Below the pieces are notes generated by a model. The model was given only the letters and a program-made list of their open reading frames with translations, ran no database searches and was not told the origin of the DNA. The position numbers were made by a program, and so were the translations under genes. This document shows, in pieces, positions 51,501 to 63,140 of a stretch of DNA of 64,000 bases. The stretch lies in contig CM022393.1 of NCBI GenBank assembly GCA_011833715.1, positions 82,556,952-82,620,951 on the forward strand, written 5' to 3'. The stretch's first letter is position 1. Every line of letters begins with the position of its first letter. Origin of the DNA: Carcinoscorpius rotundicauda (taxonomy: Eukaryota; Arthropoda; Merostomata; Xiphosura; Limulidae).

Positions 51501-54500
51501 TAACCTGGTGGAGACCAAGACAACAAAAACTCAGACACCTAACGTATCGAATATAAATTAACAAAATCAATGTTGTATAACCTTGAAATGTTTATTTAAA
51601 TCCAGAATCGCCATGTAGGGAAAAAGATCTTAAAGCATCAAACATCCTTCATCAAGTGTTTATATCGTTAATCGCTTTAGTTTAACAATATTTCACACTA
51701 TCACAGCTCAGAGTGGTAAAATTCTCTGACTGAAAAGAAATGCAGATGACAAATGATGCACATATAACAGGAGTGACCAAACTTGCTTAACGTATGAACC
51801 ACACACGATAAATTTAAGATGTTTGAGAGCCGGAAGACACGAACAAATATTACACACGTTTTTATCGTAACATACACATTTATTCATGTATGCAGTTTTT
51901 AAACTGTTAATTTGTATTTGTTTCAATAATCACAAAATACACATGTATATACCAAATGTTTTCAAAATCCTGGTTGATCGTTGCTTTAACTGTATGGAGC
52001 GTGTTTAATATGGTAATAAACTACGAAAACATCAAACAAAAACATGCAAATTTGCACTTTATTAACATTAAATGAGACTACCAAAAATAAAAATAAAATG
52101 GTTAAAAACAGATATTTTTAATGATATTTATTTGTCTTGGTAAGTATCTGGTCAAAACTTAAAGGAAAATATGTAAAACAATAAAATTAGAGATAGTTTA
52201 ATCAGATCCAACCTCACAAAATTTTAGTCTTGTCATAATATTTTTCTGACACTAACAGACATTCACACAATTATCAGACTTTTAACTGCAAGTAGAGGTC
52301 GTGTGAGTTCCCATCTTGGTTATGAGTCGTTGAAATCCCGGCTGATATGTTGTCAACGTTTTAAGAATTAGCTCCGCCAGGAGTTGTTTTGCAAGGATTG
52401 CACGACGCTTTGAATTCACAAGCTTCATTACAGAGTACAGTGATCCACAGCTGTATGACGTGCTGAAAATTGAGATGAGTCACACACTGTTTCTTGTTTT
52501 CAGTTCAGGATGTTTTATTTCTGTAACTTGCTTCCAGAACTCAACTGTAGAATGGAATTTAGGAAGCATCATTAGACCTACTTCCTCCTGTCGTTCTATT
52601 AGTTCCATTTCCACACTAGATGATTCTACAACCAGAGGCTCGAGAATTGGACAATCATCATTGATCACATCAACCATAAATTGATTTACAAGAAAGGCGA
52701 AGCAGGGTTTCAGCTTCTGCAAGTCCTCTAACCTTTCTAGAAAATAATCAAGTAGTCCTTGTAATTTATTATTGTATTCTTCCAGTTTCTATTTCAATAT
52801 CAGGGAGTGTATTCACTCTCCTTTTGGGATTGGGAAAGTAATCGAAGTTTCTTGACAATATGTCTCTTTGACAAATCCTTATTTTATTCTGAAAGCTGAA
52901 AATTGTCTGAGTAAGATCAGAAACAATCTTATCCTGGAGTGCCAAGTTGATAGTTTGTAGATGATTCATTATAACAATGAGGAATATTAGATCTTGTATC
53001 CATTCATCATTTCCCAATTGAAGAGAGAATACGTTTTTCTTAAAAAAAACTAATATAAATAAAAAGTAATAATAGGTTCCAACAGATTTACAAACCTATT
53101 TAAGACATTTCTAATTGACAGCCACATCACAGTGTAGAAGAAAGAAACATCACTGGGTTTATCTTCAAGTTCCAATTATTCAATACATGTTTGAAATGTC
53201 TGTGGATCTTCCCATTTAAACGTATGAAATTGACAATTTAAATAACAAATTTCATCTTTAGACTTGAAGAATCTGGCTGCCAGGTACCCACGATGAATAA
53301 TGCAATGAACAGGGAGAAACTCTGGAAAGCTAGAATCACTTTTCATAAGTGCAATTAATCCTGCATTTTTCCCCACAATTGGAGGTTCATCAACTGTTGC
53401 AACACTGACCAGTTTATCCAGAGGAATATCAGAATGGGTTAAAATTCTGTGAAGTGCATGTTTAATGTCAACTTCACAGCTGTTACACCTATTCACAGTT
53501 ACATCAGAGGAAACATAACAAACAAATACCGCCAGCTGTATTGTATGTCTGTAGATTCGTCAAGAGCCAAGTTGAACGCAAGGGAATTCTTTAAATCATT
53601 TTGCATTTTGCTTGCAACATTGCCCCCCAGTGGCACAGCGGTATGTCTGCGGACTTACACGCTAAAATCCGGGTTTCGATACCCGTGGTGGGCAGAGCAC
53701 AGATAGCCCATTGTGTAGCTTTGTGCTTAATTCAAAACAACAACAAGCTTGCAACATCAGCACTGATCATTGAGATACGTATCTCTGTAGTGTGGTGTGA
53801 AGCTGCTGTTTGTGCTATTGGTCACTGAAGTTTTGTGTTATTTGGATCTAACACTGCAACAACTTCAGCTATATTCTTCTTAACAAATTCACCATCAGAA
53901 TATTGGCGTTCAGCACGAGCAATATTCCATGATATAACAAGACTAGCTTCAGTTGTTGTATCAACTTTCTCACTGAACGTTGTCAACAGTGTCTGCTGGC
54001 TATTTAGTGATGATTTTAACACAGTTAATTTGTTTTCCTGTAATTTTGATTTATGTGGGTAATCAGACGAAAGGTTTTTGTGATTTGTTTCATAGTGACG
54101 TTTCAAGTTACCGGCTTTGAAATGACTGAGTAACACATTGCAGATAAGACACAAAGATTTACCTCCTTTAACAGTAAATGCAAAATCTTCCTTGCACTCT
54201 GGCTTAAAATTTCTGTTTTCATCTTCATACATTCGCTTTTTACAATTTGATGACGCCATCTTCCTTCACAAAATTTTCACAGACACTTCTAAAAGATTAA
54301 AGTGAAAAGAAACAATAAGCTTCAATACGCGCAACGTAACCAAACTCTACAGCGCCCAGTGTCCCGCTAACACTCTACTAATTTCACTGTCCGCAACACA
54401 GCCACACACGCCACAATTACAAGCTACGCCCAATAAAATTAAAATTGTCAGCACCTGATTGTACGATTACTGATTCTCTAGCACAATTCCTCTGTAATCT

Positions 54501-57500
54501 TTGCTGATCCGAAAATTATTTAATCCCTGACTCAAATCTGGCATTAAAATTAGAATTTATATAATTAAATACATTTACTCACCATTAACATTAAACTTAC
54601 GTTTTAATCCAGTAGATTTTCAGTCTTTACCGGTAAATAATTATAAAGTTTGAACATTTTCAGTTAACTTTTATATTATGTGATGCAGAAAGGAACTCAA
54701 CAAACATGTTTCCTCGAGCCGTACATTACATGTCAAAGACCCGCATGTGGCTCGCGAGCCGATGTTTGGCCACCCCTGATATATATAACGAAGCAAGATG
54801 AAAGGCTGATTTTTTTAAACTATTATTCTCTTAAGGTTTTAGTCCTTCTCTCTTTCTGCACTAATAAATACATCAGGATTGACATATATTTCAGTATTAT
54901 TTTAATTTACTCAATCATTACAGGGGCTTACTAATATAGGTATTATAAATATCATGTTTTACTACGTGATTCGGTAAAATAACATTAGTATGTATGGAAG
55001 GTTTCCTTACGCCACGATAGCTGTGACGTTTCTTTTAGTTTTTGCACGTGCCGTGGTGATCACGAACTTACATAAAACAGCTCTATAAAGAAATTAGTTT
55101 TAGCAATCAATACATATACAACTCTAAATCCTGAGGTGCATGATTATGCTATTACATTTTTTATTTCAAATTCAACTGGTTAAAATAGATGTTAAAAAAC
55201 CTACTTCTGGGGATCTGTAAAACCTTGACTGGATATAAGTGTAAACCCTCTGGTGGGCAAAGCAAGAACTACCAAAATCAATAACTTTTATGGAACTGGT
55301 TTCTCCTTGCTTAATAAGAATATTTTCCTATACAAAAAAAGGATAGACATTGGTAGAAAAATGGAATGAAAGACAATCTCAGAATTATAACTTTTGTAAA
55401 AATATGAATAATAAATAAGCCAGAAATAACAAAACTCCAAACGCATTTTAAAGGTAAACATCTTTACTCGTTTGCTTCGTTTCAGATACTGTTACATTTT
55501 GCCTAATATGAACCAAAACCACCCATATATATGAACTCTCTATACAACCAGTTTATTATGTAAAGAGACTGTAAATGTATGAATGGTTTACCATTAAGGT
55601 GTTGTTCTAATTCGAAATGATTCCTATCATATACAGATATTCTGATTTTGTGTAACGATTTTCAAACTACCCCCTACACACGCACTACAATAATTGTTCT
55701 AGAATCAATGTGCTTGAGCATTCCTTATAACTATACAGTACTATCCTGGCCCAGTATGGCCAGGTGGTTAAGACACTCGTCTCGTAATCCGAGGCTCGCA
55801 AATTCGAATCCCCATTACACCAAACATACTCGTTCTTTCAGCCATGGGGGCGTTATAATGTGACGGTCCATCCTACAATTAGTTGGTAAAGGAGTAGCCC
55901 AAGAGTTGACGGTGGGTGGTGATGACTATCTGCCTTCCCTCTCGTCTTACACTGCAAAATTAAGGAAGGCTAGAGCAGATATTCCTTGTGTAGTTTTGCG
56001 CGAAATTCAAAAATGAAACCAAACTAGTACTATCCTACGAAGGTATCTGTAGTTTACCATTTGTCCCATTATAATTTTGTGCGTTTAGCTTTTGTGTATC
56101 GTTTCTAGCTACACGTTTCTAAGTTAATGTGTATACAGTATATACTAGTCCCAGTTGGAATTTGTGCTTATGTTACTTGTGTACGGTTTACAGCTAGCTA
56201 CTCACAGTAATATCCTGTTAATGTTTACATAGTTTACCATTAATACCATAATACCTTAGTCTTAACTTAGTACATGGTCAAAGAAATCGAGTTAGGCAGC
56301 ATCTTATCCTATCTGAAGGCTATAATAAGTATCCGTTCAAGCATAATAGACACTAATTTGGTTATAAAACACTAAAAATGGATGACGGAAGACACTTACA
56401 GGTTTCAAATCACAGTGAATGATGTTTTCCCTGTACAACAACTGCAGACACTGCACAATGGAGTGACTGAAGTTTCGAATGAGTTCTAGACTCAAGCCTT
56501 GGTAGTTGTTCTGCTTTATCAGATCATAAAGATTCATCCTAAAAAAACGTCAATCATAATGTCAAAATCTTACACACACACACACATATATATATATATA
56601 CATTTGTTTAGCTTTCAATCAAAAAATGTTTGACCTTACTGTCAGCCTTTTGAGGTATATGTGTTTATTAAAGTTGCGGAGTTTGTAGGTAGTCTTTACA
56701 ACCTCAGTAGTTAGAGAACTTACAACGGTTTTATTCGTATTAATTACACAGGTCTGCGATAGTTTTATTGTCTTGAAAACTTGACGTGCTCTACTGTAAT
56801 TACGGAATTAAAGTGGAAAATTACATTTACTTCTCGTCATTACGTGATTTTTTCGGGAAATGCCGTATGTACTCTTACGTGAGTGAATTGTTTTCATTGT
56901 GTTTCTAACCAAGCACAAAGTGACACAATTGGCTATTTATATTCTGCCCACGATGAGCATAAAAACCCGATTTCTCGCATTGTAAGTCGCAGAGGTACTG
57001 CTGTGCCACTAGGGGCCTTTTCATTGAAATAGGATCACATTCTGTTATGCTTAAAATGATGATGACGACCACTGGCTATAGATTTCTCTAGACCTATCGC
57101 GACGTGAAAGTATTATCGATCGTTCTGAGTTATAGTTTTTTTTTATCCCTGATTTGTAAAAAAATTCTCAGGTGATAAAAAATATTATTTTCTAAATCTG
57201 CTTAGATGAATTATAGAAGATCCTTTACTAAAATCAAAACAATTTTCATGAAGTTTAAATTCGCAGGCCTGTTTTGTTGGATTTACACCATATCTAAAAT
57301 TTGTAAAATGGCACATTTACAACAAACGTTTCTTAATGATGTAATTATATTTGCATCATAATAATATATTGAATTACATCAATATTGTATTCTATCTAAA
57401 TTCGTGGTGTAGCTAAGTTCAAACGTTTATGTTTGTATAGTAGCTAACTTTCTATATTTTAACCAGATGTTTACGGGAATGCTTTCTTAGGCACTGATGA

Positions 57501-60500
57501 ATCGTAACAGTAACCCAAAACCTCTACTTACCCCATGAGTTCAAACGTTATACATAAATGGTTACGAAAGTAAAAATATCCTAGCATACGAATAACATTA
57601 TGGTAACCATCACTGTCTTTCCTGTACAAGTGTTCTAAAATTTTGACTTCAGTCACAGCTTGCTGGTGGAACCTACAAATAAGAGATGTAGATAAGTCAC
57701 AGTGGTGTAGTTCATAGAACATTAACAGAAAGAAAGACCTTAAAAACATATCACTTTCATACCGATTCAGTAGAACAAAACTTCTGAAATCGTGACATGA
57801 ACGAGTTGACCTTTGGTGAAGAAAGGTTACTGACCTACTTACATATGTAAATAATTCTCATTGACAAACAATAATATTAAACAGTTGGTTGAGAACTGAG
57901 AACTGACGGACAGCTACTGTATCTCAGGACGGATGGTATGAGTATTAACACTTTTACCAAAATGAAGAAGAGAACAACGTTTAGACCTCAGGTCTTCTTC
58001 AGGAAGGAAAGTTGTTCTCTGTATTATTTTTTTTAAAATATTAATATCCATACTAGTCGTCCCGAGATACATTTTAAATTTAAGTAAGTTATCTCGTCAT
58101 CATCACGGACCGCTACTATGACTATTGTTGTATTTCAAGTAGAACAAAACGTTTATGAATATGAAGATAGTTTCTTAGTGCTTAGATTATAATGATACAA
58201 CCGATATTTTCCTTTACATGTCAATTCAAAAAAACATAACCTGAAGAACTAACTTATTCCCCCTTATTTTCGTTATCAACAAAAATTAAAATAGCAAAAT
58301 TCATAATACTCTGTAGTGCAGTTCTACGTGTGGAAATATATAATTCCAATTTTCATTATGACTCTTTATATGTAGGCCCGGCATAGCCAGACGTGTTAAG
58401 GCGTTCGACTCCTCGTCGCACCAAACATGCTCGCCCCTTTCAGCCGTGGGAGCGTTATGATGTAATGATCAATCCTACTATTCGTTGGTAAAAGAGTAGC
58501 CCAAGAGTTGGTGGTGGGTGGTGATGACTAGCTGCTTTCCCTCTAGTCTTACACTGCTAAATTAGGGACAAGTAGCGCAGACAGTCCTCGTGTAGCTTTG
58601 TGCGAAATTAAAAAAACAAAACAAAAACAAACAAACAGAATATGTTCTTTATACAGAACAAATTTAGTTACTGGAGTTCAAAGTTTCCTTTAGAAATAAG
58701 TTAAATAATGTTCCCCCAGTGGCATAATTGTAAGTTAGAGTGCCCCGTTGGTACAGCGGTAAGTCTATGGATTTACGACGCCAAAATAAGGGTTAGATCC
58801 CGTTGGTGGACACAACAGATACTTCAGTCTAGTTTTCCTATAAGAAAAACACACACACTGTATGTTAACGGACTTACAATGTTATAAACCAATAGGCCCG
58901 GCGTGGTCAAGCGTATTAAGGCGGGCGACTCGTTATCTGATGGTCGCGCATTCGCATCCCCGTCGCGACAAACATCCTCGCCCTTTCAGCCGTGGGGGCC
59001 TTATAATATGACGGTCAATCCCACTATTCGTTGGTAAAAGAGTAGCCCAAGAGTTAGCGGTGGGTGGTGATGACTAGCTGCCTTCCCTCTAGTCTTACAC
59101 TACTAAATTAGGGAGGTCTAGCACAGATAGCCCTCGAGTAGCTTTGTGCGAAATTCAAAACAAACAAAAGAAAAAACAATACAAACCGATACCCGTGGTG
59201 GGCAAAGCCCAAATCGCCCCTTATGTAGTTTTGTGTTTAACTACAAATAAACGAAATTTAAATGGTATTTACGCTATTATATATCTCCGTGTTTTGTTTT
59301 CAAAATTAACCCACCTTTTCTTATTTCTTATGATCTTTAGCGCCACCTGTTGGTTTCTCTTGTGATCGAGTGCGCGAATAACTTCACCAAACGATCCTTT
59401 GCCAATCACCTCTAAGATCTCGTAGCGGTAAGCAATGTGATCATGGAGCACCTGGTGAGAGAAAAAAGAACTACCATAAGGCGAGAATATTATTTATACA
59501 TATATACATATCGTATTGAAAAAAGTAGTGACTTTCTTACACTACGGATATATGACATGAGCTGTTAAAGCTGGACCTAAGAATATTTTGTAATGAAACT
59601 GGTAATTAAAAACGGCTTTAAAATTAAATTGCTTAAAAAAACTATTGAATTAAAATGGACAAACCTCTTCAAAAATTTTGTTTCGTTTTTACAGCAAAGC
59701 CACTCAGCATACTACCTGGTCTGTTTGCTGGGGGTTTGGTTTCTATTGAATTTCGCAAAAAAAATCTACACGGGAACAATCTGCTCTGGCTTTCCCTAAT
59801 TTAGCAATAAAAGACTAAAGGGAAGGCAGCTAGTTATCACCACCCACTGCCAACTTATGGTTTATTCTTTGCCCAGTGCATAGTGGGATTGATCATAACT
59901 TTATAACGCCCTCACGGCTGGAAAGGCGAGCTTGTTTGGTGAGACGAGGATTTGAACTCCCGACTCTCAGATTACGAGTCAAGTGCCCTAAACACCTAAC
60001 CATACTGGATCGTTTGCTGAAGGACGCGAGCCTCGAATTCCGGTGTTATAAGCCCTTATGCCGAATCGATTATAAATAAAAAACAGTTGTAATACTGCAG
60101 AAAAAAGGAAAATACACACACACACACACACGAGTGAAAATTGAGCAACTTCTTAATTACAGAGACAATTTACGTTGGTAACAAACCGTTTTTATCTTTT
60201 ACAGAAATTTTTCACATATCATACATCTATGGATAAACAAATGAAACCCTTCAACTAAACTTACCTTAAGATAGGAGCCATTTTCATCATCGTAACTATT
60301 GTTTTGTAAAGCTCCTTCATCTCCTTCTATTTTACTAGCTTCTAGGCCTAAAAACCACACTTCCGAATATTGCTTAATTTCTGCTCGTTCGAATAAACAT
60401 AGTCTCGAAGAATAGTACCTCAACACTTCTATAATGAAAAGAAAAACGGGTACATTAAGATTATTAATCGTTAGTTTGAAACGTTCTTATAACACATGTT

Positions 60501-61514
60501 CTTATGGGACAGAAAGAATAACCTACAAGTTATTACACAATAAATTACACTTCATGCTACATGTAATGGTCTTTAACAGTAATTACCCTGTGGACTAAGC
60601 GGTAGCTTTCTGCCATAATAATCAAGACGAGAGCGAGTACAAGAGTTCGATTCCATGTGGCGATGGTGATCCCCTGAGAAGTGTTCAGGGCTCTCATCCA
60701 GGGAGCGACTTTTCAGAGAAATGTGGTCCCGACTTTTCCCACTGTAGTTACTATACAGTTGACGACTGAGTAGAAAGTCGGTTTTAGCGTCTGGCATCTT
60801 GGAGTGGTTTGAAATATGGTACCTACTGTTGTTGAGCGCCGGGAGAGATGAAGCGATTGTAGATGGCGTCACTTGAATGACTTGGTCGCTTTTACAGGCC
60901 CTTTCTATTGCATTGTCGTCTCGATATCTATTGTACTTATTGTGTTGTAACATTTTTAAAGAAATGCTAGGAAGGCTGGTCGACTTGTCCAGTGGGTTCG
61001 GTTCGTAGCGGCTAGTGTTCTGGGAGACTACTGGAGTTAGAGATGACGCCTTGCGGAGATGGCCACCGAAAGTGTCCCCCACGTTTACCATGGTATTGAT
61101 ATGAGAACTCGGAAAGGGATTCTGCAATAAAGTACGAGGGACAAAAGGGAATGTATAAATAAAATATATCGATATTAACACTAACAAAGATGTATAACGA
61201 ATTAAGTCACCAAGGGAAAAAAAAAAGATTTTCACTTTCTCAATTTGAAACACAGAGTGGAGGTTGATACAAACTTAGTGACAGTGGTTTAAATTTGATA
61301 TAATGTTTCTACTTACTTCTAATTTTTGTCTTACCAAACAGTTCAAGAAACACAATAAAAAATTACATTACAAAATGCGATGATTCATACATTTTCAATA
61401 TCAGACTAGAACGCAGTATTTTTGTCAGATCGTTGTTCGATCGGTTGTTTGTGAGATAGAATTAAACAACATGAAAGCTACTAATTTTATAGCATCTACC
61501 TTCAATGGCTCCAT
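45526..61514 (-). CDS. DYRK4: DYRK4-like dual-specificity kinase (12 exons)
   Basis: Coding exons in transcript order: 61514-61500 (tentative), 61121-60587, 60428-60265, 59451-59315, 57672-57532, 56538-56400, 55327-55205, 51504-51312, 50630-50501, 50073-49946, 46669-46571, 45620-45526. All phases agree; total about 632 residues. Residues 6-183 are Ser-rich and unconserved. The DYRK-homology region (EVWFLGLEA, then SYDDENGSYLK and LHDHIAYRY) precedes the kinase domain at about 248-544: GKGSFGEV loop, VALK lysine, HCDLKPEN catalytic loop, DFGSSC, the YTY activation-loop motif whose second Tyr is autophosphorylated in the family, SRFYRSPEVILG, the CMGC insert region, RMTPDEALRHPWL. The C-terminus ends LPPIL, as in DYRK4-type tails. 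Wording matches DYRK4 better than DYRK2/3 (KVLHDHIAYRYE, KIIRNKKRFHQQA, FFDSKG), but it could be the single arthropod DYRK2/3/4 gene. All catalytic residues are present. Confidence 0.93.
46571..46669 (-). CDS. DYRK4: Penultimate coding exon of the DYRK4-like gene
   Basis: Acceptor ttgctttag and strong donor gtaagt bound a 99-nt segment whose entry and exit phases match both neighbouring exons (G|AA and T|TG). It encodes EHLPTIHNVFKGVKG and a basic, Ser-rich stretch. There is no direct homology; the case rests on splice sites and double phase match. Confidence 0.65.
46864..47240 (+). mobile_element. SINE-A copy interrupted by SINE-B
   Basis: Old SINE-A in two parts (46864-47050 and 47184-47240), split within the central domain by the SINE-B at 47051-47183. 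Confidence 0.82.
47051..47183 (+). mobile_element. SINE-B copy nested in SINE-A
   Basis: Flanked by tttcactg at 47043-47050 and 47184-47191; tail of (aaat)n. Confidence 0.92.
47301..47392 (-). pseudogene. Second, diverged copy of the DYRK4 terminal exon
   Basis: This segment and its flanks (about 47283-47430) resemble the real last exon at 45526-45620: both read GDL.. then (S/F)GMF before a LPP-coding region. In this copy one T is missing from the run before the LPP codons, shifting the frame, so it reads GMFCHPYPCYERNPEN and then stops. A usable acceptor (cgtacag) in the correct phase for splicing from the exon ending at 49946 is present. It is therefore either a relic or an alternative last exon giving a different C-terminus. 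The order on the minus strand is 49946 exon, this copy, 46571 exon, real last exon. Confidence 0.7.
47592..47703 (+). mobile_element. SINE-B copy, old
   Basis: Diverged: taatggcttgtaacactaaa, gaggtttcggatcccac and ccccattgtgtagctttgtg are recognisable. Confidence 0.65.
47830..48055. mobile_element. piggyBac-like MITE, copy 2
   Basis: Starts ttaacctgttcagtg and ends cagtcaacaggttaa, an imperfect inverted pair with TTAA at both edges. It contains a near-palindrome, acgagttaattcgt. It lies in the DYRK4 intron upstream of the exon at 46669. Confidence 0.6.
48583..48682 (-). mobile_element. SINE-C copy, old
   Basis: Complement shows agtaagtctttagatttaca, gcgctaaaaatagaggttcg and attc..; diverged. 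Confidence 0.6.
49080..49359 (-). mobile_element. SINE-A copy in a DYRK4 intron
   Basis: Full length; flanked by aatttcaggc (49070-49079) and aacttcaggc (49360-49369). Confidence 0.96.
50831..51040 (+). mobile_element. SINE-A copy, 5' truncated, in a DYRK4 intron
   Basis: Begins in the B-box downstream region and runs to the tail (cgcgaaattcaaatcaaata). Confidence 0.9.
52200..54259 (-). pseudogene. Broken hAT transposase with BED-type zinc finger
   Basis: Begins at an ATG at 54259. The first ~145 codons carry a BED-like finger (CLICNVLLSHF..NLKRHYETNH). After a SINE insertion the frame resumes in pieces around 53176-53496 (the LVSVATVDEPPIVGKNAG and FLPVHCIIHRGYLAARF region, typical of the ZBED/GTF2IRD2-like hAT core), 52769-53017 and 52480-52722. 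Stops and frameshifts separate the pieces, so no intact enzyme is made. Confidence 0.8.
53621..53746 (+). mobile_element. SINE-B copy inside the hAT transposase
   Basis: Full-length SINE-B flanked by a perfect 11-bp target duplication, gcttgcaacat, at 53610-53620 and 53747-53757. It interrupts the transposase frame, so it inserted after the hAT element. Confidence 0.92.
55748..56025 (+). mobile_element. SINE-A copy in a DYRK4 intron
   Basis: Full length, flanked by a perfect 11-bp duplication, agtactatcct, at 55737-55747 and 56026-56036. Confidence 0.96.
56897..57018 (-). mobile_element. SINE-B copy in a DYRK4 intron
   Basis: Diverged reversed copy: accaagcacaaagtgacaca at the tail side, gtgccactaggggcc at the head side. 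Confidence 0.82.
57967..58021 (-). repeat. Small inverted repeat, hammerhead-like core
   Basis: Plus-strand arms agagaacaacgtt and aaagttgttctct face each other. On the minus strand the centre reads CCTGAAGAAGACCTGAGGTC then TAAACGTTGTTC, which resembles the layout of the other two repeats. It lies in a DYRK4 intron. Confidence 0.6.
58376..58640 (+). mobile_element. SINE-A copy lacking its B-box
   Basis: The head reads ttcgactcctcgtcgcacc: about 20 nt including the promoter B-box are deleted. The rest is intact. Confidence 0.9.
58740..58858 (+). mobile_element. SINE-C copy nested in SINE-B
   Basis: ccgttggtacagcggtaagt to a cacacacac tail; similar 9-mers tgtaagtta and tgtatgtta flank it. 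Confidence 0.82.
58893..59180 (+). mobile_element. SINE-A copy nested in SINE-B
   Basis: Full length from ggcccggcgtggtcaagcgt to an A-rich tail; the flanking halves belong to one SINE-B. Confidence 0.92.
59688..60050 (-). mobile_element. SINE-C copy split by SINE-A
   Basis: The left piece (59688-59730, tttacagcaaagccac..) and right piece (60012-60050) belong to a reversed SINE-C. A reversed SINE-A (about 59731-60011) lies between, with gtttgctg on both sides. Confidence 0.65.
59731..60011 (-). mobile_element. SINE-A copy nested in SINE-C
   Basis: Reversed, diverged copy with a complete head (complement of atccagtatggttaggtg). Confidence 0.85.
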
Positions 61515-61661
61515 ACAAATTTTCAGTACAAGAGTATAACAGTAGAGGACGCCACTCACTACTTTCGAGGCCCTTCCCTCAACACCAGAATTCTTCAGAT
61601 TGGATAGATGCAGTTGAGATGTTATTCTATTCTTATTCCGTGGAAACCGTGTAGTGACCAA
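61500..61661 (-). CDS. Possible first coding exon of the DYRK4-like gene
   Basis: An open frame ends in ATGGAGCCATTGAAG followed by a gtagat donor at 61499. Joined to the exon starting at 61121 (acceptor ttgcag) it stays in frame as MEPLK-NPFPSS. The frame is open further up to an ATG at 61661, so either start is possible. If this exon is wrong, an in-frame Met ten residues into the 61121 exon could serve. No homology supports either choice because this part of the family is unconserved. Confidence 0.4.
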
Positions 61662-61849
61662 TTAAGGAAAACACGATACGAATTGTTACCAGTCTTATTG
61701 TGATACAATATTAACAGATTCTTCTTCTTCGAATATTCTAGAATGTTTTACTAAAGACAGTTTTTTAAGAACGAAAGGTTTATTAAAATTAAAACTAGTG
61801 TTATTGTATATTAAACTTTATATGTATGTATATCTACCAATAACAATAA

Positions 61850-63140
61850 AAGTTTGTCTGTGTGTGTGTGATGACCATAACTCCAAGAGGAAAGAACCTA
61901 GAAACATGAAATTTTGTGCACTTACTAACTGAGCCATGAGGATATGAAATTTGGTATTATTATTTATCCATGTAAGCACACGTGGATCTTTTCGTGACGT
62001 AAAGTAGCGAAAAACACATAAAAAAGAAGCGTGACTTCCGTAGTTCAAAGGGGAAATTTGAATCTAGAAACCTAAAGCTTTGCAACAATACTGAGGATGT
62101 GCATTGGTTGTCATTAATTACATACATGCGTGCGCATCTTTTTATGTGAAAAACCAATGAGAAAAAAAATGTGACCACCATAACTCTAAGAGGAAATAAC
62201 CCACAAAACCGAAATTTTACACTTATACTCAGTGGACCGTGAGGGTGCGCACCCAAGCATTATAATTTATCTTAACTACGGCAGCTCTTTTTAATAAGGT
62301 TTGCAAGCAAAAACTCACATATAAAAGAAATGGTTCTTCATATTATGAACAGAAATTACAGACAGATACGCACTTGTGTGCGTGTTCATTTGAGTGTCTG
62401 TGTATGTTTAACTGCCACAGCTCGAAGAGAAAAAAAAACCTAGAAAACTGAAGTTCTGAGCTCATACTAAACAGACCCAGGGTGTTTGTGCTTAGGTATC
62501 ATTACTTATATAACTACGTATGCGCCTATGCTTCGTTTCATGCAAAATACCGCATACACAAGAAATTGTTTGTTTGGTTTTTAAATTTCTCTCAAAGCTA
62601 CACGAGAGCTATCTACGCTAGCCGTCCATAATTTAGCAGTGTAAGACTAGAGGGAAGGTAGCTAGTCATCACCTTCCACCATCTACTCTTGGGCTACTGT
62701 TTTACTAACGATAGTAGGTTTGACCGTAACTTATAACGCCTCCACCGCTGAAAGGGCGAGCATGTTTGGTGCGATTGGGATTCGAACCCGAGACCCTCGG
62801 ATTACGAGTCGAACACTTTGTTTCACCTGGCGATGCCGGTTCACGAAAGAAATGTGCCTGTCATCGTTCCGAAAGGAAAGAACTTAAAGCCTAAAATTGT
62901 TCGCTCATACCAAGTAGACCTCAAAGTGTGCACCCCTGTGTATTATTACTAATTTCATCCAATTATATCATGGGTGTTTTTGCGTTTTGTTCACTACTAC
63001 TTCGCCACCTTTAGACAGATCTTTACCAAATTTGGTGTGAAGGTTTGCTGGGTTTATGCGGAAATACAAATAAATTTATTGTTACCAATTTTGTGCTTTG
63101 CACTTTGAACGTTTTTGTGTTTTGTTTTTAGAATTACATA
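61850..63140. repeat. Degenerate tandem repeat family upstream of DYRK4
   Basis: About five diverged units of roughly 130-240 bp share (c)ataactc.aagaggaaa.aac, ctagaaa, and cttatac..agtggacc.tgagg.tgtgcacc. The last unit is separated by a SINE-A insertion. I do not recognise the family. Confidence 0.6.
62565..62843 (-). mobile_element. SINE-A copy inside the upstream repeat family
   Basis: Full-length reversed copy separating the last two units of the degenerate repeat at 61850-63140. Confidence 0.92.

Larger units (their letters stand above)
51768..54778 (-). mobile_element. hAT-type DNA transposon, dead, in a DYRK4 intron
   Basis: The ends are imperfect inverted repeats: caggagtgaccaaac at 51768 and the complement of caggggtggccaaac ending at 54778. 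The flanking 8-mers acatataa and atatatat look like a diverged 8-bp target duplication. It encloses a broken transposase on the minus strand and a later SINE insertion at 53621-53746. It lies between the exons at 51504 and 55205. Confidence 0.85.
58711..59250 (+). mobile_element. SINE-B broken by SINE-C and SINE-A
   Basis: Three SINE-B pieces in order: 58711-58736 (head, cccagtggcataa), about 58859-58892 (acggacttacaatgttataa) and about 59183-59250 (gatacccgtggtgggcaaag to the tail). A SINE-C and a SINE-A sit in the two gaps. Confidence 0.78.
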
